Below, piece after piece: positions 21,992 to 33,279 of a DNA stretch of 64,000 bases. The stretch is from NCBI RefSeq assembly GCF_037152535.1, contig NZ_JBBCMA010000001.1:2418001-2482000 (forward strand), given 5' to 3'. A program made the translations under genes and the position numbers. The stretch is from Leclercia sp. AS011. GTDB taxonomy: Bacteria; Pseudomonadota; Gammaproteobacteria; Enterobacterales; Enterobacteriaceae. The notes under the pieces are model-generated. The model was not told where the DNA came from, did no database searches, and worked only from the letters and a program-made list of their open reading frames with translations. Position 1 is the first letter of the stretch; each line of letters begins with the position of its first letter.

Positions 21992-22019
21992 AAAAGGCCG
22001 CAAATGCGGCCTTTTTTTT
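21992..22019 (+). terminator. Intrinsic terminator of acrAB
   Basis: Stem GGCCGC / GCGGCC with loop AAAT, flanked by A-run and T-run (AAAAA before, TTTTTTTT after). It lies about 30 bases after the acrB stop and is a textbook Rho-independent terminator. Confidence 0.92.
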
Positions 22020-22454
22020 AGCAATTGAAAATCATAAAATAAGCTTATTGGCGGATTATATATTTTATGTCAGCTTTAAATGACTTATCATATTTAACCT
22101 AATCCTCTTACACAAATTCTCAAATTCTTGCGTTGCTTCTTAGTTATTAAGAGTTTTCCTGGTGTTTTTTTGTATATGATCGCGCCTGGTAGCGATTATA
22201 GAAACAGCTAAGAATTGGTGTCAGTGGATTAGAGAAGTTCACATCCGGATAAAACAATATATAACATAGTGTCCGTAACAACCTCTCACTGGCGCGTAAT
22301 TGTAATTTTTCGTAATAGCGCGGTGAAATCCTGATTAGAGTAGATTATAGTTAAAGCTAAGACGCATTACAGTAGTCGTTGACGCTAAGTCAGTTGTACC
22401 CTTCCCGACAACGATGTTCGGTGAGTAAAAAATCACTCAAAAAGGGGATGCGCT
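22020..22454. other. Long AT-rich intergenic region upstream of tomB-hha
   Basis: About 430 bases without a credible gene, clearly more AT-rich than its surroundings. It should contain the tomB-hha promoter(s) and a long 5' leader. Several TATAAT-like and TTGNNN-like hexamers occur, but I could not choose a promoter with confidence. The AT-richness would suit binding by H-NS-type proteins, the partners of Hha. Confidence 0.5.
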
Positions 22455-22847
22455 ATGGACGAATACTCGCCCAAAAGGCAAGATATTGCACAGTTGAAAT
22501 TCCTTTGTGAATCCCTGTACCATGACTGCCTTTCCAATCTCGATGAAAGCAACCATGGCTGGGTTAATGACCCTACTTCTGCCATAAATTTGCAGTTAAA
22601 CGAGTTGATTGAGCATATAGCAACCTTCGCCCTTAATTATAAAATTAAGTATAACGAAGATAATAAGTTGATTGAGCAAATTGACGAATACCTGGATGAC
22701 ACTTTTATGTTATTCAGCAGCTACGGCATTAACGCGCAAGATTTGCAAAAATGGCGTAAATCGGGCAACCGGCTTTTTCGTTGTTTCGTCAATGCAAGCA
22801 GGGCTAACCCGTTAGCTTCTCCGGTTAAAACTATTACAAACAATTAG
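22455..22847 (+). CDS. tomB: Hha toxicity modulator TomB
   Basis: Small acidic partner of Hha; the pair is described as a TA-like or biofilm-modulating module. The 130 residues agree with E. coli TomB through RCFVNA and then have a diverged, slightly longer tail. A single conserved cysteine lies near the C-terminus (FRCFVNA), plus others at the N-terminal [13 protein letters not shown] good AAGGGGATG-type leader precedes the ATG. hha follows after 8 bases. Confidence 0.95.
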   Translation: MDEYSPKRQDIAQLKFLCESLYHDCLSNLDESNHGWVNDPTSAINLQLNELIEHIATFALNYKIKYNEDNKLIEQIDEYLDDTFMLFSSYGINAQDLQKWRKSGNRLFRCFVNASRANPLASPVKTITNN

Positions 22848-22855
22848 GTGAATTT

Positions 22856-23074
22856 ATGTCTGATAAGCCCTTAACCAAGACTGATTATTTGATGCGTTTA
22901 CGACGTTGTCAGTCAATTGACACCCTTGAGCGCGTCATTGAGAAAAATAAATACGAGCTTTCTGATAATGAGTTAGCGGTTTTCTATTCCGCAGCGGATC
23001 ATCGCCTGGCTGAACTTACGATGAATAAGCTCTACGATAAAATTCCTACTGCGGTATGGAAATTTGTACGCTGA
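22856..23074 (+). CDS. hha: Hha, H-NS-associated gene expression modulator
   Basis: Small helical protein (72 residues) that binds the H-NS/StpA dimerisation domain and tunes silencing of horizontally acquired and virulence genes. The protein is nearly identical to E. coli Hha, including [10 protein letters not shown] and [16 protein letters not shown]. It is translationally close to tomB. The acetyltransferase gene maa, next in E. coli, is absent; a hairpin (23077-23103) follows. Confidence 0.97.
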   Translation: MSDKPLTKTDYLMRLRRCQSIDTLERVIEKNKYELSDNELAVFYSAADHRLAELTMNKLYDKIPTAVWKFVR

Positions 23075-23265
23075 TTGGGTGACGCACCTTGAGGGCATCA
23101 CCCCCGCATTAGTTTATGCTTAACAGAATCACCGCATCATCTGGCTCGCCCTTTCCCTGCAACTGTTATGTTTTTTCTTAGCGTAACTGTTACTTTCCAC
23201 AAACATTGTGGTCACTTAAAATACACGGATCCCCCGTTTTAAGTTGATTTGAGAAAGGGCAGAAG

Positions 23266-23730
23266 ATGACCGAGATACAACGCCTGCTAACCGAAACCAT
23301 TGATGATCTCAATGTACGTGAAAAGCGTGACAACAAACCGCGCTTTAGCATCAGCTTTATTCGCAAACATCCGGGCCTGTTTGTCGCTATGTATGCTGCC
23401 TGGCTGGCAACGCTGGTGGTGATGCTGCAGTCGGAAACGCTGATCGGTTCCGTCTGGCTTCTGGTGGTGTTGTTCATCGTCTTTAACGCCTTCTTCTTCT
23501 TTGACGTTAATCCGCGCTACCGCTATGAAGATATTGATGTGCTCGATTTTCGCGTCTGTTACAACGGGGAGTGGTACAACACTCGCTATGTGCCCAACCA
23601 GTTGATCGACAGCATCCTGCACTCCCCGCAGGTTGAGTCGCAGCAAAAAGAGAAATTGCAAAAAATGATCGCCACCAAAGGCGAGCTCTCTTTCTACGAC
23701 GTCTTCACCCTCTCCCGCGTGACCGCCTGA
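23266..23730 (+). CDS. ylaC: YlaC, inner-membrane protein
   Basis: Membrane protein of unknown role (YlaC family). In 154 residues, a charged N-terminus (about 1-35) precedes two TM helices (about 37-55 and 60-80); a soluble C-terminal part with [20 protein letters not shown] follows. It aligns along its length with E. coli YlaC (156 residues). The ATG at 23266 follows AGAAGATG. It converges on rpmJ2 across a strong hairpin. Confidence 0.9.
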   Translation: MTEIQRLLTETIDDLNVREKRDNKPRFSISFIRKHPGLFVAMYAAWLATLVVMLQSETLIGSVWLLVVLFIVFNAFFFFDVNPRYRYEDIDVLDFRVCYNGEWYNTRYVPNQLIDSILHSPQVESQQKEKLQKMIATKGELSFYDVFTLSRVTA

Positions 23731-23745
23731 CATCCGCACAGACCT

Positions 23746-23772
23746 GCCGCCGACAGCCTTGCTGTTAGCGGC
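23746..23772. terminator. Bidirectional hairpin between ylaC and rpmJ2
   Basis: Arms GCCGCCGACAGC and GCTGTTAGCGGC (one mismatch or G-T pair) enclose a short loop between the two convergent stop codons. T-tracts on both sides are poor, so efficiency is uncertain. Confidence 0.55.
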
Positions 23773-23789
23773 AAGCCTTCTGTTGTGAC

Positions 23790-23930
23790 CTAACGTTTTT
23801 TCTTACGCCCCTGCACCGCCTTGAAGCGCGGATTGGATTTGCAGATCACATACAGCCGCCCCTTACGTTTGACGATCTGGCAATCTGCATGACGTTGTTT
23901 TGCACTGCGCAATGAATTGAGAACCTGCAT
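23790..23930 (-). CDS. rpmJ2: Zinc-independent ribosomal protein L36 paralogue (YkgO type)
   Basis: Alternative (type B) large-subunit protein L36 of 46 residues, starting [14 protein letters not shown] and ending GRKKKR. It lacks the full zinc-ribbon cysteine set of the housekeeping form, and is made when zinc is scarce so that zinc bound in ribosomes can be released. It is conserved along its length with E. coli YkgO. Unlike E. coli, no L31 paralogue (ykgM) lies upstream; the gene stands alone behind a Zur box, placed between ylaC and pdeB. Confidence 0.93.
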   Translation of the reverse strand: MQVLNSLRSAKQRHADCQIVKRKGRLYVICKSNPRFKAVQGRKKKR

Positions 23931-23951
23931 CGTTAACCCTTATTAACTGTT

Positions 23952-23968
23952 TTGTTATAACATAACAA
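23952..23968 (-). promoter_or_regulatory. Zur box upstream of rpmJ2
   Basis: Perfect palindrome TTGTTATAACATAACAA. The core TGTTATAACATAACA differs at one position from the enterobacterial Zur consensus TGTTATANTATAACA. It lies 21 bases upstream of the rpmJ2 start, in position to block transcription when zinc is plentiful. Confidence 0.88.
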
Positions 23969-24198
23969 TTAGCATATCCGAGTCAGGGTGCAAAAACAAC
24001 TCATACCGGATAAGCGGCTCCCCCTGCGTTTCCCGCTCCATAGAACCTGCCCGACATATTTTTTTATTTGCCCGCCTGATTGCTGAATGAAATCAATGCC
24101 AGCAACGCACTATAACGCTACACTTCAGCGTAGCTTTCCGTATTGATGTCATCGACTTGTGGGTCCCTCGCCCGGGGTTATAAAAAGGAAACAGGAGC

Positions 24199-25767
24199 AT
24201 GACAACCCGACACCTGGTTAGTGTGGTGACCTGCGTACTGATTATTGCAGTGCTTGTTCCTGTGTGCCTGAGCGTCTGGCTGGCGCACCGTAGTGCGGAA
24301 GATAAATTTGTTGAGGATCTGAACGACTATACTGCGCGCGTCCAGATTCGTACCGACAAAGTGGTGACCCAGGCCAAATCCGCGCTCAACGAAATGGAGG
24401 CCTACAAAGGGATCCCCTGCAGTCGCGAACATGCGCTGGTGATGCGTCGCGCCTCTTTCTCCTGGCGCTATATCCAGGAAGTGATCTACGTTAACGATCT
24501 CAAACCGCTCTGCTCATCGCTGGAACAAGAGAGCCAGGCCGCCCCCTTTCCGCCGGCAATGCGGATCACTTCCGATGGCTTTCGGGCCTGGGTCACCTCG
24601 CACAACGATCTCAACCTGAAGCGCTATATGGCCGCCATCGGCACAGGCCACTATATCGTGATGATCGATCCGGGCTCGCTGATCGACGTGATCCCTTTTG
24701 GCTCCTGGCCGATTGACGTCGCGCTGGTTGGCACCCGTCGCAATATCGTTTTCGCCAGCAGTAACAGCCTGGATATGCAGGTGTTCAACAAGATGCAGCG
24801 GGATGGCAGCTCGCATTTTCAACATAACGGCGCGATGTACGATGTGCACAACGTGCCCGACCTGGGGTTTTCCATTGTGGCCTGGGCTTCCCTGAAGCCG
24901 CTTAAAGAGAGCTGGCACCACCAGCTCTATTTCTGGCTGCCTTTTGGCGTGCTGATCAGTTTGCTGACGGCCTGGTTTGTCTTGCGCGTGTTACGTCGCC
25001 TGCAATCACCCCGTCATCGTCTGCTGGACGCCATCAATGCCCGGGAGTTCCAGGTCCATTTCCAGCCCATTGTCGCGTTAAACAGCGGCAGACTGACCGG
25101 GGCAGAAGCGCTTGCCCGCTGGCCGCAGCAGGACGGTAGCTATCTCTCTCCCGATATTTTCGTCTCCCTGGCAGAGCAGACAGGCCTGATGAACCAGCTA
25201 ACCACGCTGATCATTGAAAAAGTGTTTGAGGAGATGGGGGAGTGGCTGCGCCAGCATCCGGACCAGCATATCTCGATTAACCTTGCGCCTGAGGACCTGA
25301 TCTCGGGTACCGTGCCCCCGCTGCTGAGCCGTCTTTTGAATCAATGGCGCATCCCGCCGTCGCAGATTGCGCTGGAGCTTACCGAGCGGGGATTTGCCGA
25401 TCCTACCGTCAGTGCCCCCGCCATTGCCGGATTCCGGCGTGCCGGGCACTCAGTCTATATTGACGATTTCGGCACCGGATACTCCAGCCTCAGCTATCTG
25501 CAGGATCTTGACGTTGATACCCTGAAAATCGATAAGTCATTCGTCGACGCGCTGGAGTACAAAAACGTGACGCCGCATATCATTGAGATGGCCCGATCGC
25601 TCAATCTGGCGATGGTGGCGGAAGGAATCGAAACCGAAGGCCAGCTGACCTGGCTGCGCCGCCACGGGGTGCAATACGGTCAGGGATGGTTTTACAGCAA
25701 AGCGCTGCCAAAAGAGGCCTTTATCCGGTGGGCTGAAAACAATCTCGATCCGGAATCAAACGAGTAA
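24199..25767 (+). CDS. pdeB: CSS-motif EAL-domain cyclic-di-GMP phosphodiesterase PdeB (YlaB)
   Basis: Inner-membrane enzyme hydrolysing c-di-GMP. An N-terminal TM helix (about 8-29) is followed by a periplasmic CSS redox-sensing domain with C74 and the CSS motif at 105-107, and a second TM helix (about 237-260). A cytoplasmic EAL domain follows: EALARW begins at 303, DDFGTGYSS at 422-430, and KIDKSF and EGIET come after. All main metal and catalytic motifs are present, so it is expected to be active. 522 residues versus 516 in E. coli. The start is preceded by CAGGAG. Confidence 0.93.
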   Translation: MTTRHLVSVVTCVLIIAVLVPVCLSVWLAHRSAEDKFVEDLNDYTARVQIRTDKVVTQAKSALNEMEAYKGIPCSREHALVMRRASFSWRYIQEVIYVNDLKPLCSSLEQESQAAPFPPAMRITSDGFRAWVTSHNDLNLKRYMAAIGTGHYIVMIDPGSLIDVIPFGSWPIDVALVGTRRNIVFASSNSLDMQVFNKMQRDGSSHFQHNGAMYDVHNVPDLGFSIVAWASLKPLKESWHHQLYFWLPFGVLISLLTAWFVLRVLRRLQSPRHRLLDAINAREFQVHFQPIVALNSGRLTGAEALARWPQQDGSYLSPDIFVSLAEQTGLMNQLTTLIIEKVFEEMGEWLRQHPDQHISINLAPEDLISGTVPPLLSRLLNQWRIPPSQIALELTERGFADPTVSAPAIAGFRRAGHSVYIDDFGTGYSSLSYLQDLDVDTLKIDKSFVDALEYKNVTPHIIEMARSLNLAMVAEGIETEGQLTWLRRHGVQYGQGWFYSKALPKEAFIRWAENNLDPESNE

Positions 25768-25769
25768 CA

Positions 25770-25791
25770 CCCGGCGGAAAGCCCCGCCGGG
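25770..25791. terminator. Hairpin between pdeB and ybaA
   Basis: Perfect 8-bp arms CCCGGCGG and CCGCCGGG around a 6-base loop lie between the convergent stops of pdeB and ybaA, only a few bases from each. It probably ends transcription from both sides. Confidence 0.6.
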
Positions 25792-25799
25792 CACCAGAT

Positions 25800-26153
25800 T
25801 TACTCGTCCAGCAGCGGAGAGAAGCCGCCAAAAATCATCCGTTTACCGTCGAACGGCATCGATTCGCCGAATTCTTTCATCCGGGGATCGTTCATCATCT
25901 TCTGATTCGCCTCGTCGCGAACCGCTCTGGAAGGATATTCAATCCAGCTAAATACGACCTCTTCGTTCTCCTCCGCCTTCACTGCCAGGCGAAAGTCCGT
26001 TAATATGCCGTTGGGAACGTCATCAGCCCAACACTCTACAATACGAAGTGCGCCAAACTCCTTGAACAGCGGTGCGGCTTTCGCAGCCATCTCGCGGTAA
26101 GCTTCCTTATTCTCCGCGGGAACGGCAACCACAAAACCATCGACATACTTCAT
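25800..26153 (-). CDS. ybaA: YbaA, DUF1428 family protein
   Basis: Cytosolic protein of unknown function with a dimeric alpha/beta-barrel (DUF1428) fold. Its 117 residues are very similar to E. coli YbaA from MKYVDGFVVAVP to the acidic end, including NQKMMNDPRMKEFGESMPFD. The start is the only plausible ATG. In E. coli ybaA adjoins ffs; here lacZ, lacI and four further genes separate them, so this gene marks the left edge of an inserted or retained accessory segment. Confidence 0.93.
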   Translation of the reverse strand: MKYVDGFVVAVPAENKEAYREMAAKAAPLFKEFGALRIVECWADDVPNGILTDFRLAVKAEENEEVVFSWIEYPSRAVRDEANQKMMNDPRMKEFGESMPFDGKRMIFGGFSPLLDE

Positions 26154-26212
26154 CAGATAAACCTCCGAAGTGAATGTGCGGCCATAGAATGTGACCGCAT
26201 CAGCGATTAAGT

Positions 26213-29325
<3,113 letters not shown>

Positions 29326-29335
29326 ATTTTTAACT

Positions 29336-29397
29336 ACCATGCCCTGTCGGGATGACAGGGTAAAGCGGGAGAGCGTCATGAAGCGATGGCGATCACA
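29336..29397 (-). promoter_or_regulatory. lacZ promoter with candidate CRP site
   Basis: On the minus strand, -35 TTTACC (29364-29359) and -10 CATGGT (29341-29336) are 17 bases apart, in the same arrangement as the E. coli lac promoter relative to the operator. A CRP-like site beginning TGTGATCGCCATCGCT lies at 29397-29376, near -58; its second half-site is weak. The weak -10 suits an activator-dependent promoter. Confidence 0.6.
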
Positions 29398-29403
29398 AAA
29401 GCG

Positions 29404-30477
29404 TTAGCGACGCGCCAGCTGTTCGGCCAGCAGCGCCAGGGATTTTAGCTGCTGGGCCAGATCCTCACTGCCCTGAGGGATCCCTGCCCGGGCGGTAGAG
29501 TGACGCTCGATCAGGGTGACCGGGAGACAGGTTTGCGCAGGATCCTGCCCGACATGCCCCTGCTGCGCCAGTAGCCACTCCACGCTGCGCAGCCCGGCCT
29601 CGCGAAAGGCCTGGCGAACGGTGGTCAGCGGCGGGGTAAACCAGGCGCTGTCGGTGGTATCGTCAAACCCCACCACCGACAGCTGGCCTGGCACGGCAAT
29701 GCCCTTTTCAGCACAGGCGCGCATCACGCCGAGCGCCATCTGATCGTTTGCCACCAGGATCGCCTGCGGAAGCGCAGCCCCGGCCAGCAGCTGGTGGCCT
29801 TTCTCATACCCCGAGGCGGCGCTCCAGTCACCCTCGGCGATGGCGCTGGGCTCCAGGCTCGCCGACTTCAGCGCGGACAGCCAGCCCGCCAGACGAGCCC
29901 GCGCCGAAACGGAACTTTGCGGCCCGCCGAGCAGGGCGATCCGCTGATGGCCCAGCGCCAGCAGAAGCTGCGCGCCAAGGGTTGCCCCCTGTTCGGCATC
30001 AAACACCAGACTGTGCACCCGGGCGGTGGGCGAGACATCAAGGAATAATACGGGCACCGGAACGGCCTGCGCCTGCAGGCTTTCCGCCTGCTCGTTCTCC
30101 AGCGGCACGTTGACCAGCAATCCTTCGACCCGCTGGGCCAGCAGCTCCTGCACGGCGGCCAGACACTGCTGCGGATTTTCGACCATCGAGATCAACACGC
30201 TCGCCCCGCGCTCGCCTGCCCGGGTCTTGACCGCCGAGGCAATTTGCGACGGGGCGTGCAGGGCCAGATCGGTGGTGATCAGCCCCAGCGTGCGGGTGCG
30301 TTTCCCGGCCAGCTGTTGGGCACCACGGTTAGGGACATAGTGCAGCTCGGCCATCGCCTGCAGCACTTTCTCCCGGGTCCGGGCGGAGACATGCGCCGCA
30401 TCGTTAATGACCCGCGAGACGGTTTGATAGGAGACGCCCGCCAGGCGGGCAACATCGTAAAGGGTTATGGCTTTCAT
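29404..30477 (-). CDS. lacI: Lactose operon repressor LacI
   Basis: LacI/GalR-family repressor of 357 residues. The helix-turn-helix (about 5-25) reads TLYDVARLAGVSYQTVSRVI, with the Y17-Q18 recognition pair and YQTVSRV identical to E. coli LacI. A hinge helix (RGAQQLAGKR) and a periplasmic-binding-like core follow. The last 18 residues keep leucines in heptad spacing (LAQQLKSLALLAEQLARR), as in the tetramerisation helix. Two identical operators flank the gene. The start is the ATG at MKAITLYDVA. Confidence 0.95.
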   Translation of the reverse strand: MKAITLYDVARLAGVSYQTVSRVINDAAHVSARTREKVLQAMAELHYVPNRGAQQLAGKRTRTLGLITTDLALHAPSQIASAVKTRAGERGASVLISMVENPQQCLAAVQELLAQRVEGLLVNVPLENEQAESLQAQAVPVPVLFLDVSPTARVHSLVFDAEQGATLGAQLLLALGHQRIALLGGPQSSVSARARLAGWLSALKSASLEPSAIAEGDWSAASGYEKGHQLLAGAALPQAILVANDQMALGVMRACAEKGIAVPGQLSVVGFDDTTDSAWFTPPLTTVRQAFREAGLRSVEWLLAQQGHVGQDPAQTCLPVTLIERHSTARAGIPQGSEDLAQQLKSLALLAEQLARR

Positions 30478-30535
30478 GCGCGCCGCATTACAGTGAGTGA
30501 TGCGCCTATTCTGTCATAACCCTACATTTAAAGCA

Positions 30536-30550
30536 TGTGAGCGCTTCGCA
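30536..30550 (+). promoter_or_regulatory. Second LacI operator, upstream of lacI
   Basis: TGTGAGCGCTTCGCA, an exact copy of the operator in front of lacZ, lies 59 bases upstream of the lacI start and 4 bases from the stop of the neighbouring yczE-like gene. The two sites are about 1225 bp apart on opposite strands. This fits lacI autoregulation and DNA looping by a tetrameric repressor. Confidence 0.8.
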
Positions 30551-30553
30551 AAA

Positions 30554-31162
30554 TCAGACAACCCGCTCAGGCTCAGGGGCTAAGATTCGTGGCTTCTGAC
30601 GAAACCACGGCAAACAGATCTGGATCAGCGGGCCAATGCTTAACGCATACAACACAGTGCCTACGCCAAACGTCCCCCCCAGCACGCAGCCAGTCAGCAG
30701 GACAGTAATCTCAATTGCCGTGCGCACGCTGCGGACCGACCAGCCGGTGCGGGCGTTAATCCCGGTCATCAGGCCGTCGCGCGGCCCGGCACCAAACCCG
30801 GCGCCAATGTACATGCCGGTCGCCAGCGCATTGACGATCAGCGCGCTGACCAGCAACAGGCTGCGCGCTACCAGGGAGTCGATAGCCGGGATAAACGTCA
30901 GCGCCACGTCGGCAGCCAGGCCAATGACAATGACGTTACTGATGGTGCCCAGGCCCGGGCGCAGCCGCAGCGGGATCCACAGCAGCAGCACCAGCACACC
31001 GGTCAGAATGATGACGGTGCCAATATCCATTGCCAGCAGTTTTGCCACCCCAAGGTGGAAGACATTCCAGGGATCGGCCCCCAGATCCGAACGCACAAAC
31101 ATCGCCGTTGACAGGCCATACAGGCTTAATCCGACGTAAAGCTGAAGTAATCGACGCAACAT
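30554..31162 (-). CDS. YczE/YyaS-type membrane protein
   Basis: Predicted inner-membrane protein of 202 residues with five or six hydrophobic segments. It resembles the YczE/YyaS/YitT-related family, with motifs RSDLGADPWNVFHLG, ATGMYIGAGFGAGPRDGLMTG and RTAIEITVLLTGCVLGG. Function is unknown; such genes are often next to a MocR-type regulator, as here. The start at MLRRLLQLYV is preferred, with GGAGAAAG upstream; an in-frame start 28 codons earlier would overlap the divergent regulator gene. It is divergent from that gene across 84 bases and reads towards lacI. Confidence 0.8.
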   Translation of the reverse strand: MLRRLLQLYVGLSLYGLSTAMFVRSDLGADPWNVFHLGVAKLLAMDIGTVIILTGVLVLLLWIPLRLRPGLGTISNVIVIGLAADVALTFIPAIDSLVARSLLLVSALIVNALATGMYIGAGFGAGPRDGLMTGINARTGWSVRSVRTAIEITVLLTGCVLGGTFGVGTVLYALSIGPLIQICLPWFRQKPRILAPEPERVV

Positions 31163-31219
31163 GATCTTTCTCCGGTTATCTCTGCTTTCATCATGACCTG
31201 AAATGGCACTATGATTAAT

Positions 31220-31241
31220 GTCCAGTTTTTGAAAAGTGGAC
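31220..31241. promoter_or_regulatory. Candidate operator in the yczE-like/MocR divergent region
   Basis: An interrupted inverted repeat GTCCA-N12-TGGAC lies in the 84-base divergent gap, immediately upstream of the regulator start. The intervening GTTTTTGAAAAG extends the symmetry imperfectly. By position it is a candidate binding site for the MocR-type regulator; no experimental site is known to me. Confidence 0.35.
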
Positions 31242-31246
31242 TGCAT

Positions 31247-32668
31247 ATGTCATCGCGTCGTTTTGGAAGCCAGTCACTGGTGCGCCTGTTAGGCCACTGG
31301 CAGCAGGAGACCTCCCGTACCCCACTGTGGCGTCAGCTGGCCGATGCGCTACGCCTGCTGATCCTCGACGGCAGACTGGCGCTGGATACGCGCCTGCCGG
31401 GCGAGCGCGAGCTGGCCTTAGCCCTGGAAGTAAGCCGTACCACGGTCAGTAGCGCGCTTGCGCATCTGCGCGATGAAGGCTATCTCGAAAGTCGCCACGG
31501 CAGCGGATCCCGGGTGATCCTGCCCGACAGCCGCACGCCCCCGACCCGCGCCAACGCCAGTGCGGCGCTGGATCTCTCCACCGCGGCACTGGGGGCCGGG
31601 CCGGAGATCCATCAGGCCTACACCCATGCCCTGACCGCCATGACGCAGCATCTGACGCAAACCGGCTACGACCAGCTGGGGTTACTGGCGCTGCGCGAGG
31701 CCATTGCCGCACGCTATACGGCTCGGGGTCTGCCTACCCGGGCGGAAGAGGTGATGGTAGTTAACGGTGCGGTCAGCGGGCTGGCGCTGGTGCTGCGGAT
31801 GTTTACCGGGCCCGGCGATCGGGTAGTGGTGGATCATCCCACCTACCCGCTGGCTATCGCCGCCATCCAGGGGGCCTCTTGTCGACCGGTCGGTGTATCG
31901 CTGCCGCACTCCGGCTGGGACATCGACGGTTTTGCGGCCACCCTCGCCCAGACCGCACCGCGGCTGGCTTACCTGATGCCGGACTTTCATAACCCCACCG
32001 GCCGCTGTATGGATGCGGCCAGCCGTGAGGCCATCGCCGCCATTGCTGCCCGGGCCCGCACCACGCTGGTGGTGGATGAGACCATGGCCGATCTCTGGTT
32101 CGATGCCCCTCCTCCACCGCCGCTGGCCGCCTTCTGCCCGAACGGCAATGTCATCACCCTCGGCTCGGCGGGAAAAAGTTTCTGGGGAGGCCTGCGTCTG
32201 GGCTGGATTCGTGCTCCGTCGCGCACTATCGCCACCCTGGCGCAAACCCGCGATACCCTCGATCTGGGCTCGCCGCTGCTGGAGCAGCTGGCCACCCTGT
32301 GGTTGATTGAGAATGGCGACACCTTTTTACCGGCGCGGCGGCAGATGCTGCGCGCACGACGCGATCGCTGTGCGGCGTTACTGCGGGAACATTTTCCAGA
32401 GTGGCGTTTCCAGATGCCTGAGGGTGGCCTCTCCTACTGGGTGGAGCTGCCGGATATGCTGGCTACCCAGCTGGCTACCCGCGCTGAAGCGGCTGGGATC
32501 CATCTGGGAACCGGGACGCGCTTTGGCCTGTCCGGGGCCTTTGACCGCTATCTGCGGATGCCCTTCTCGCTGGAACCTGCGGAGCTTGAAAGTGCGCTGG
32601 TGCGCATCAAGCCGCTGTGGCTGGCGCTGAATAAAAGCGGACAATTGTTAAAACGCACCCTTGTATAA
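31247..32668 (+). CDS. MocR-type GntR/aminotransferase-fold transcription regulator
   Basis: Fusion regulator of 473 residues. An N-terminal GntR winged helix (about 25-95: RLPGERELALALEVSRTTVS and GYLESRHGSGSRV) is joined to a fold-type I aminotransferase domain. The PLP-binding lysine is K310 in GSAGKSFWGGLRLGW, and NPTG lies in the FHNPTGRCMD loop. This lysine is kept, so PLP binding is likely. The start MSSRRFGSQS is chosen over an ATG 12 codons upstream, because that longer form would read through the candidate operator. It probably controls the divergent YczE-like gene. It may be the YczR subgroup of MocR proteins. Confidence 0.85.
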   Translation: MSSRRFGSQSLVRLLGHWQQETSRTPLWRQLADALRLLILDGRLALDTRLPGERELALALEVSRTTVSSALAHLRDEGYLESRHGSGSRVILPDSRTPPTRANASAALDLSTAALGAGPEIHQAYTHALTAMTQHLTQTGYDQLGLLALREAIAARYTARGLPTRAEEVMVVNGAVSGLALVLRMFTGPGDRVVVDHPTYPLAIAAIQGASCRPVGVSLPHSGWDIDGFAATLAQTAPRLAYLMPDFHNPTGRCMDAASREAIAAIAARARTTLVVDETMADLWFDAPPPPPLAAFCPNGNVITLGSAGKSFWGGLRLGWIRAPSRTIATLAQTRDTLDLGSPLLEQLATLWLIENGDTFLPARRQMLRARRDRCAALLREHFPEWRFQMPEGGLSYWVELPDMLATQLATRAEAAGIHLGTGTRFGLSGAFDRYLRMPFSLEPAELESALVRIKPLWLALNKSGQLLKRTLV

Positions 32669-32745
32669 CTGCAACTGCGCTATTTATTATCAGGAAAAAG
32701 TGAGCGGGCGCACAAATAGCAGCGGAAAAAAGACGAGGTAAAAAC

Positions 32746-32772
32746 GTCTGACTGTATTCGTTACAGTCAGAC
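32746..32772. terminator. Bidirectional terminator after the MocR-type gene
   Basis: An 11-bp perfect stem (GTCTGACTGTA / TACAGTCAGAC, 5-nt loop) flanked by AAAA on the left and ATTTT on the right lies between two convergent genes. It should terminate transcription in both directions. Confidence 0.85.
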
Positions 32773-32791
32773 ATTTTCTGCAGGAAGGAAG

Positions 32792-33010
32792 TCAGTGCTG
32801 AGCAGGGATAGGAAAACCTTTCAGGGAAATAACAAAACTATCGCCTTCTTTCTTTATTTTTGCGCCGGTATCACACCAGTCAGACGCAATTCGAAAGAAC
32901 TCATCACTGCCAACATCCCAGCCCAGGCGGACATGTTTGACATAGCCAGAGCGCAGAAGCGTGCAGGCTTCCGAGTAGCTGCTGGCGGTTGATTGCTGAT
33001 GTTGTTTCAT
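32792..33010 (-). CDS. Unknown 72-residue protein, second gene of an RHH operon
   Basis: I do not recognise this protein. It has 72 residues, a polar N-terminus (MKQHQQSTASSY), a central SGYVKHVRLGWDVGSDEFFRIA block with aromatic and basic residues, one cysteine in SDWCDTG, and a hydrophobic beta-like end (DSFVISLKGFPIPAQH). No signal peptide or TM helix. Its ATG overlaps the stop of the upstream RHH-like gene by four bases (ATGA), so the two are translated together. Such coupling resembles small toxin-antitoxin or regulator pairs, but no toxin motif is visible. Confidence 0.65.
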   Translation of the reverse strand: MKQHQQSTASSYSEACTLLRSGYVKHVRLGWDVGSDEFFRIASDWCDTGAKIKKEGDSFVISLKGFPIPAQH

Positions 33011-33258
33011 TTTTTCTTCTTCAGAATTTTTCTTAATGCTTTGATTTCTTTAGGAGTAAAAGGTGCTACGCTCTCTTCTTCCGTATGTTGATTGTCAATA
33101 TCCTCTTCCGTTACTCCCGCCTCGTCTGCTACAGCAAAGGCCATTTGCAGCAGTTTCTCTGTGGTAACGCTGAGATTCTCATTATTCACTTCTGCGTAAT
33201 GACGAAGCTTCTCTTTTAGCGCTTCGTCAATTTTTACATTCAGCACGGCAGTGGTCAT
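33007..33258 (-). CDS. Small ribbon-helix-helix-like protein
   Basis: 83 residues. The first 45 or so (TTAVLNVKIDEALKEKLRHY, then a predicted helix ending LLQMAFAVADE) look like a ribbon-helix-helix DNA-binding fold: one beta-strand of alternating residues followed by two helices, as in CopG/ParD/Arc proteins. An acidic linker (about 50-66) leads to a strongly basic tail ending KILKKKK. It is the first gene of a two-gene operon with the 72-residue protein, behind AAGGA about 13 bases upstream of the ATG. The surrounding DNA is AT-rich, hinting at acquisition. Confidence 0.65.
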   Translation of the reverse strand: MTTAVLNVKIDEALKEKLRHYAEVNNENLSVTTEKLLQMAFAVADEAGVTEEDIDNQHTEEESVAPFTPKEIKALRKILKKKK

Positions 33259-33279
33259 GGTGGCTACATCCTTGACATC

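Noticed and set aside
21964..22454. Possible small RNA between acrB and tomB
   Set aside because: No promoter-terminator pair enclosing a structured RNA could be identified beyond the acrAB terminator; the region is simply an AT-rich leader.
22455..23074. tomB-hha as a novel toxin-antitoxin system
   Set aside because: The pair is the known Hha/TomB module conserved across enterobacteria.
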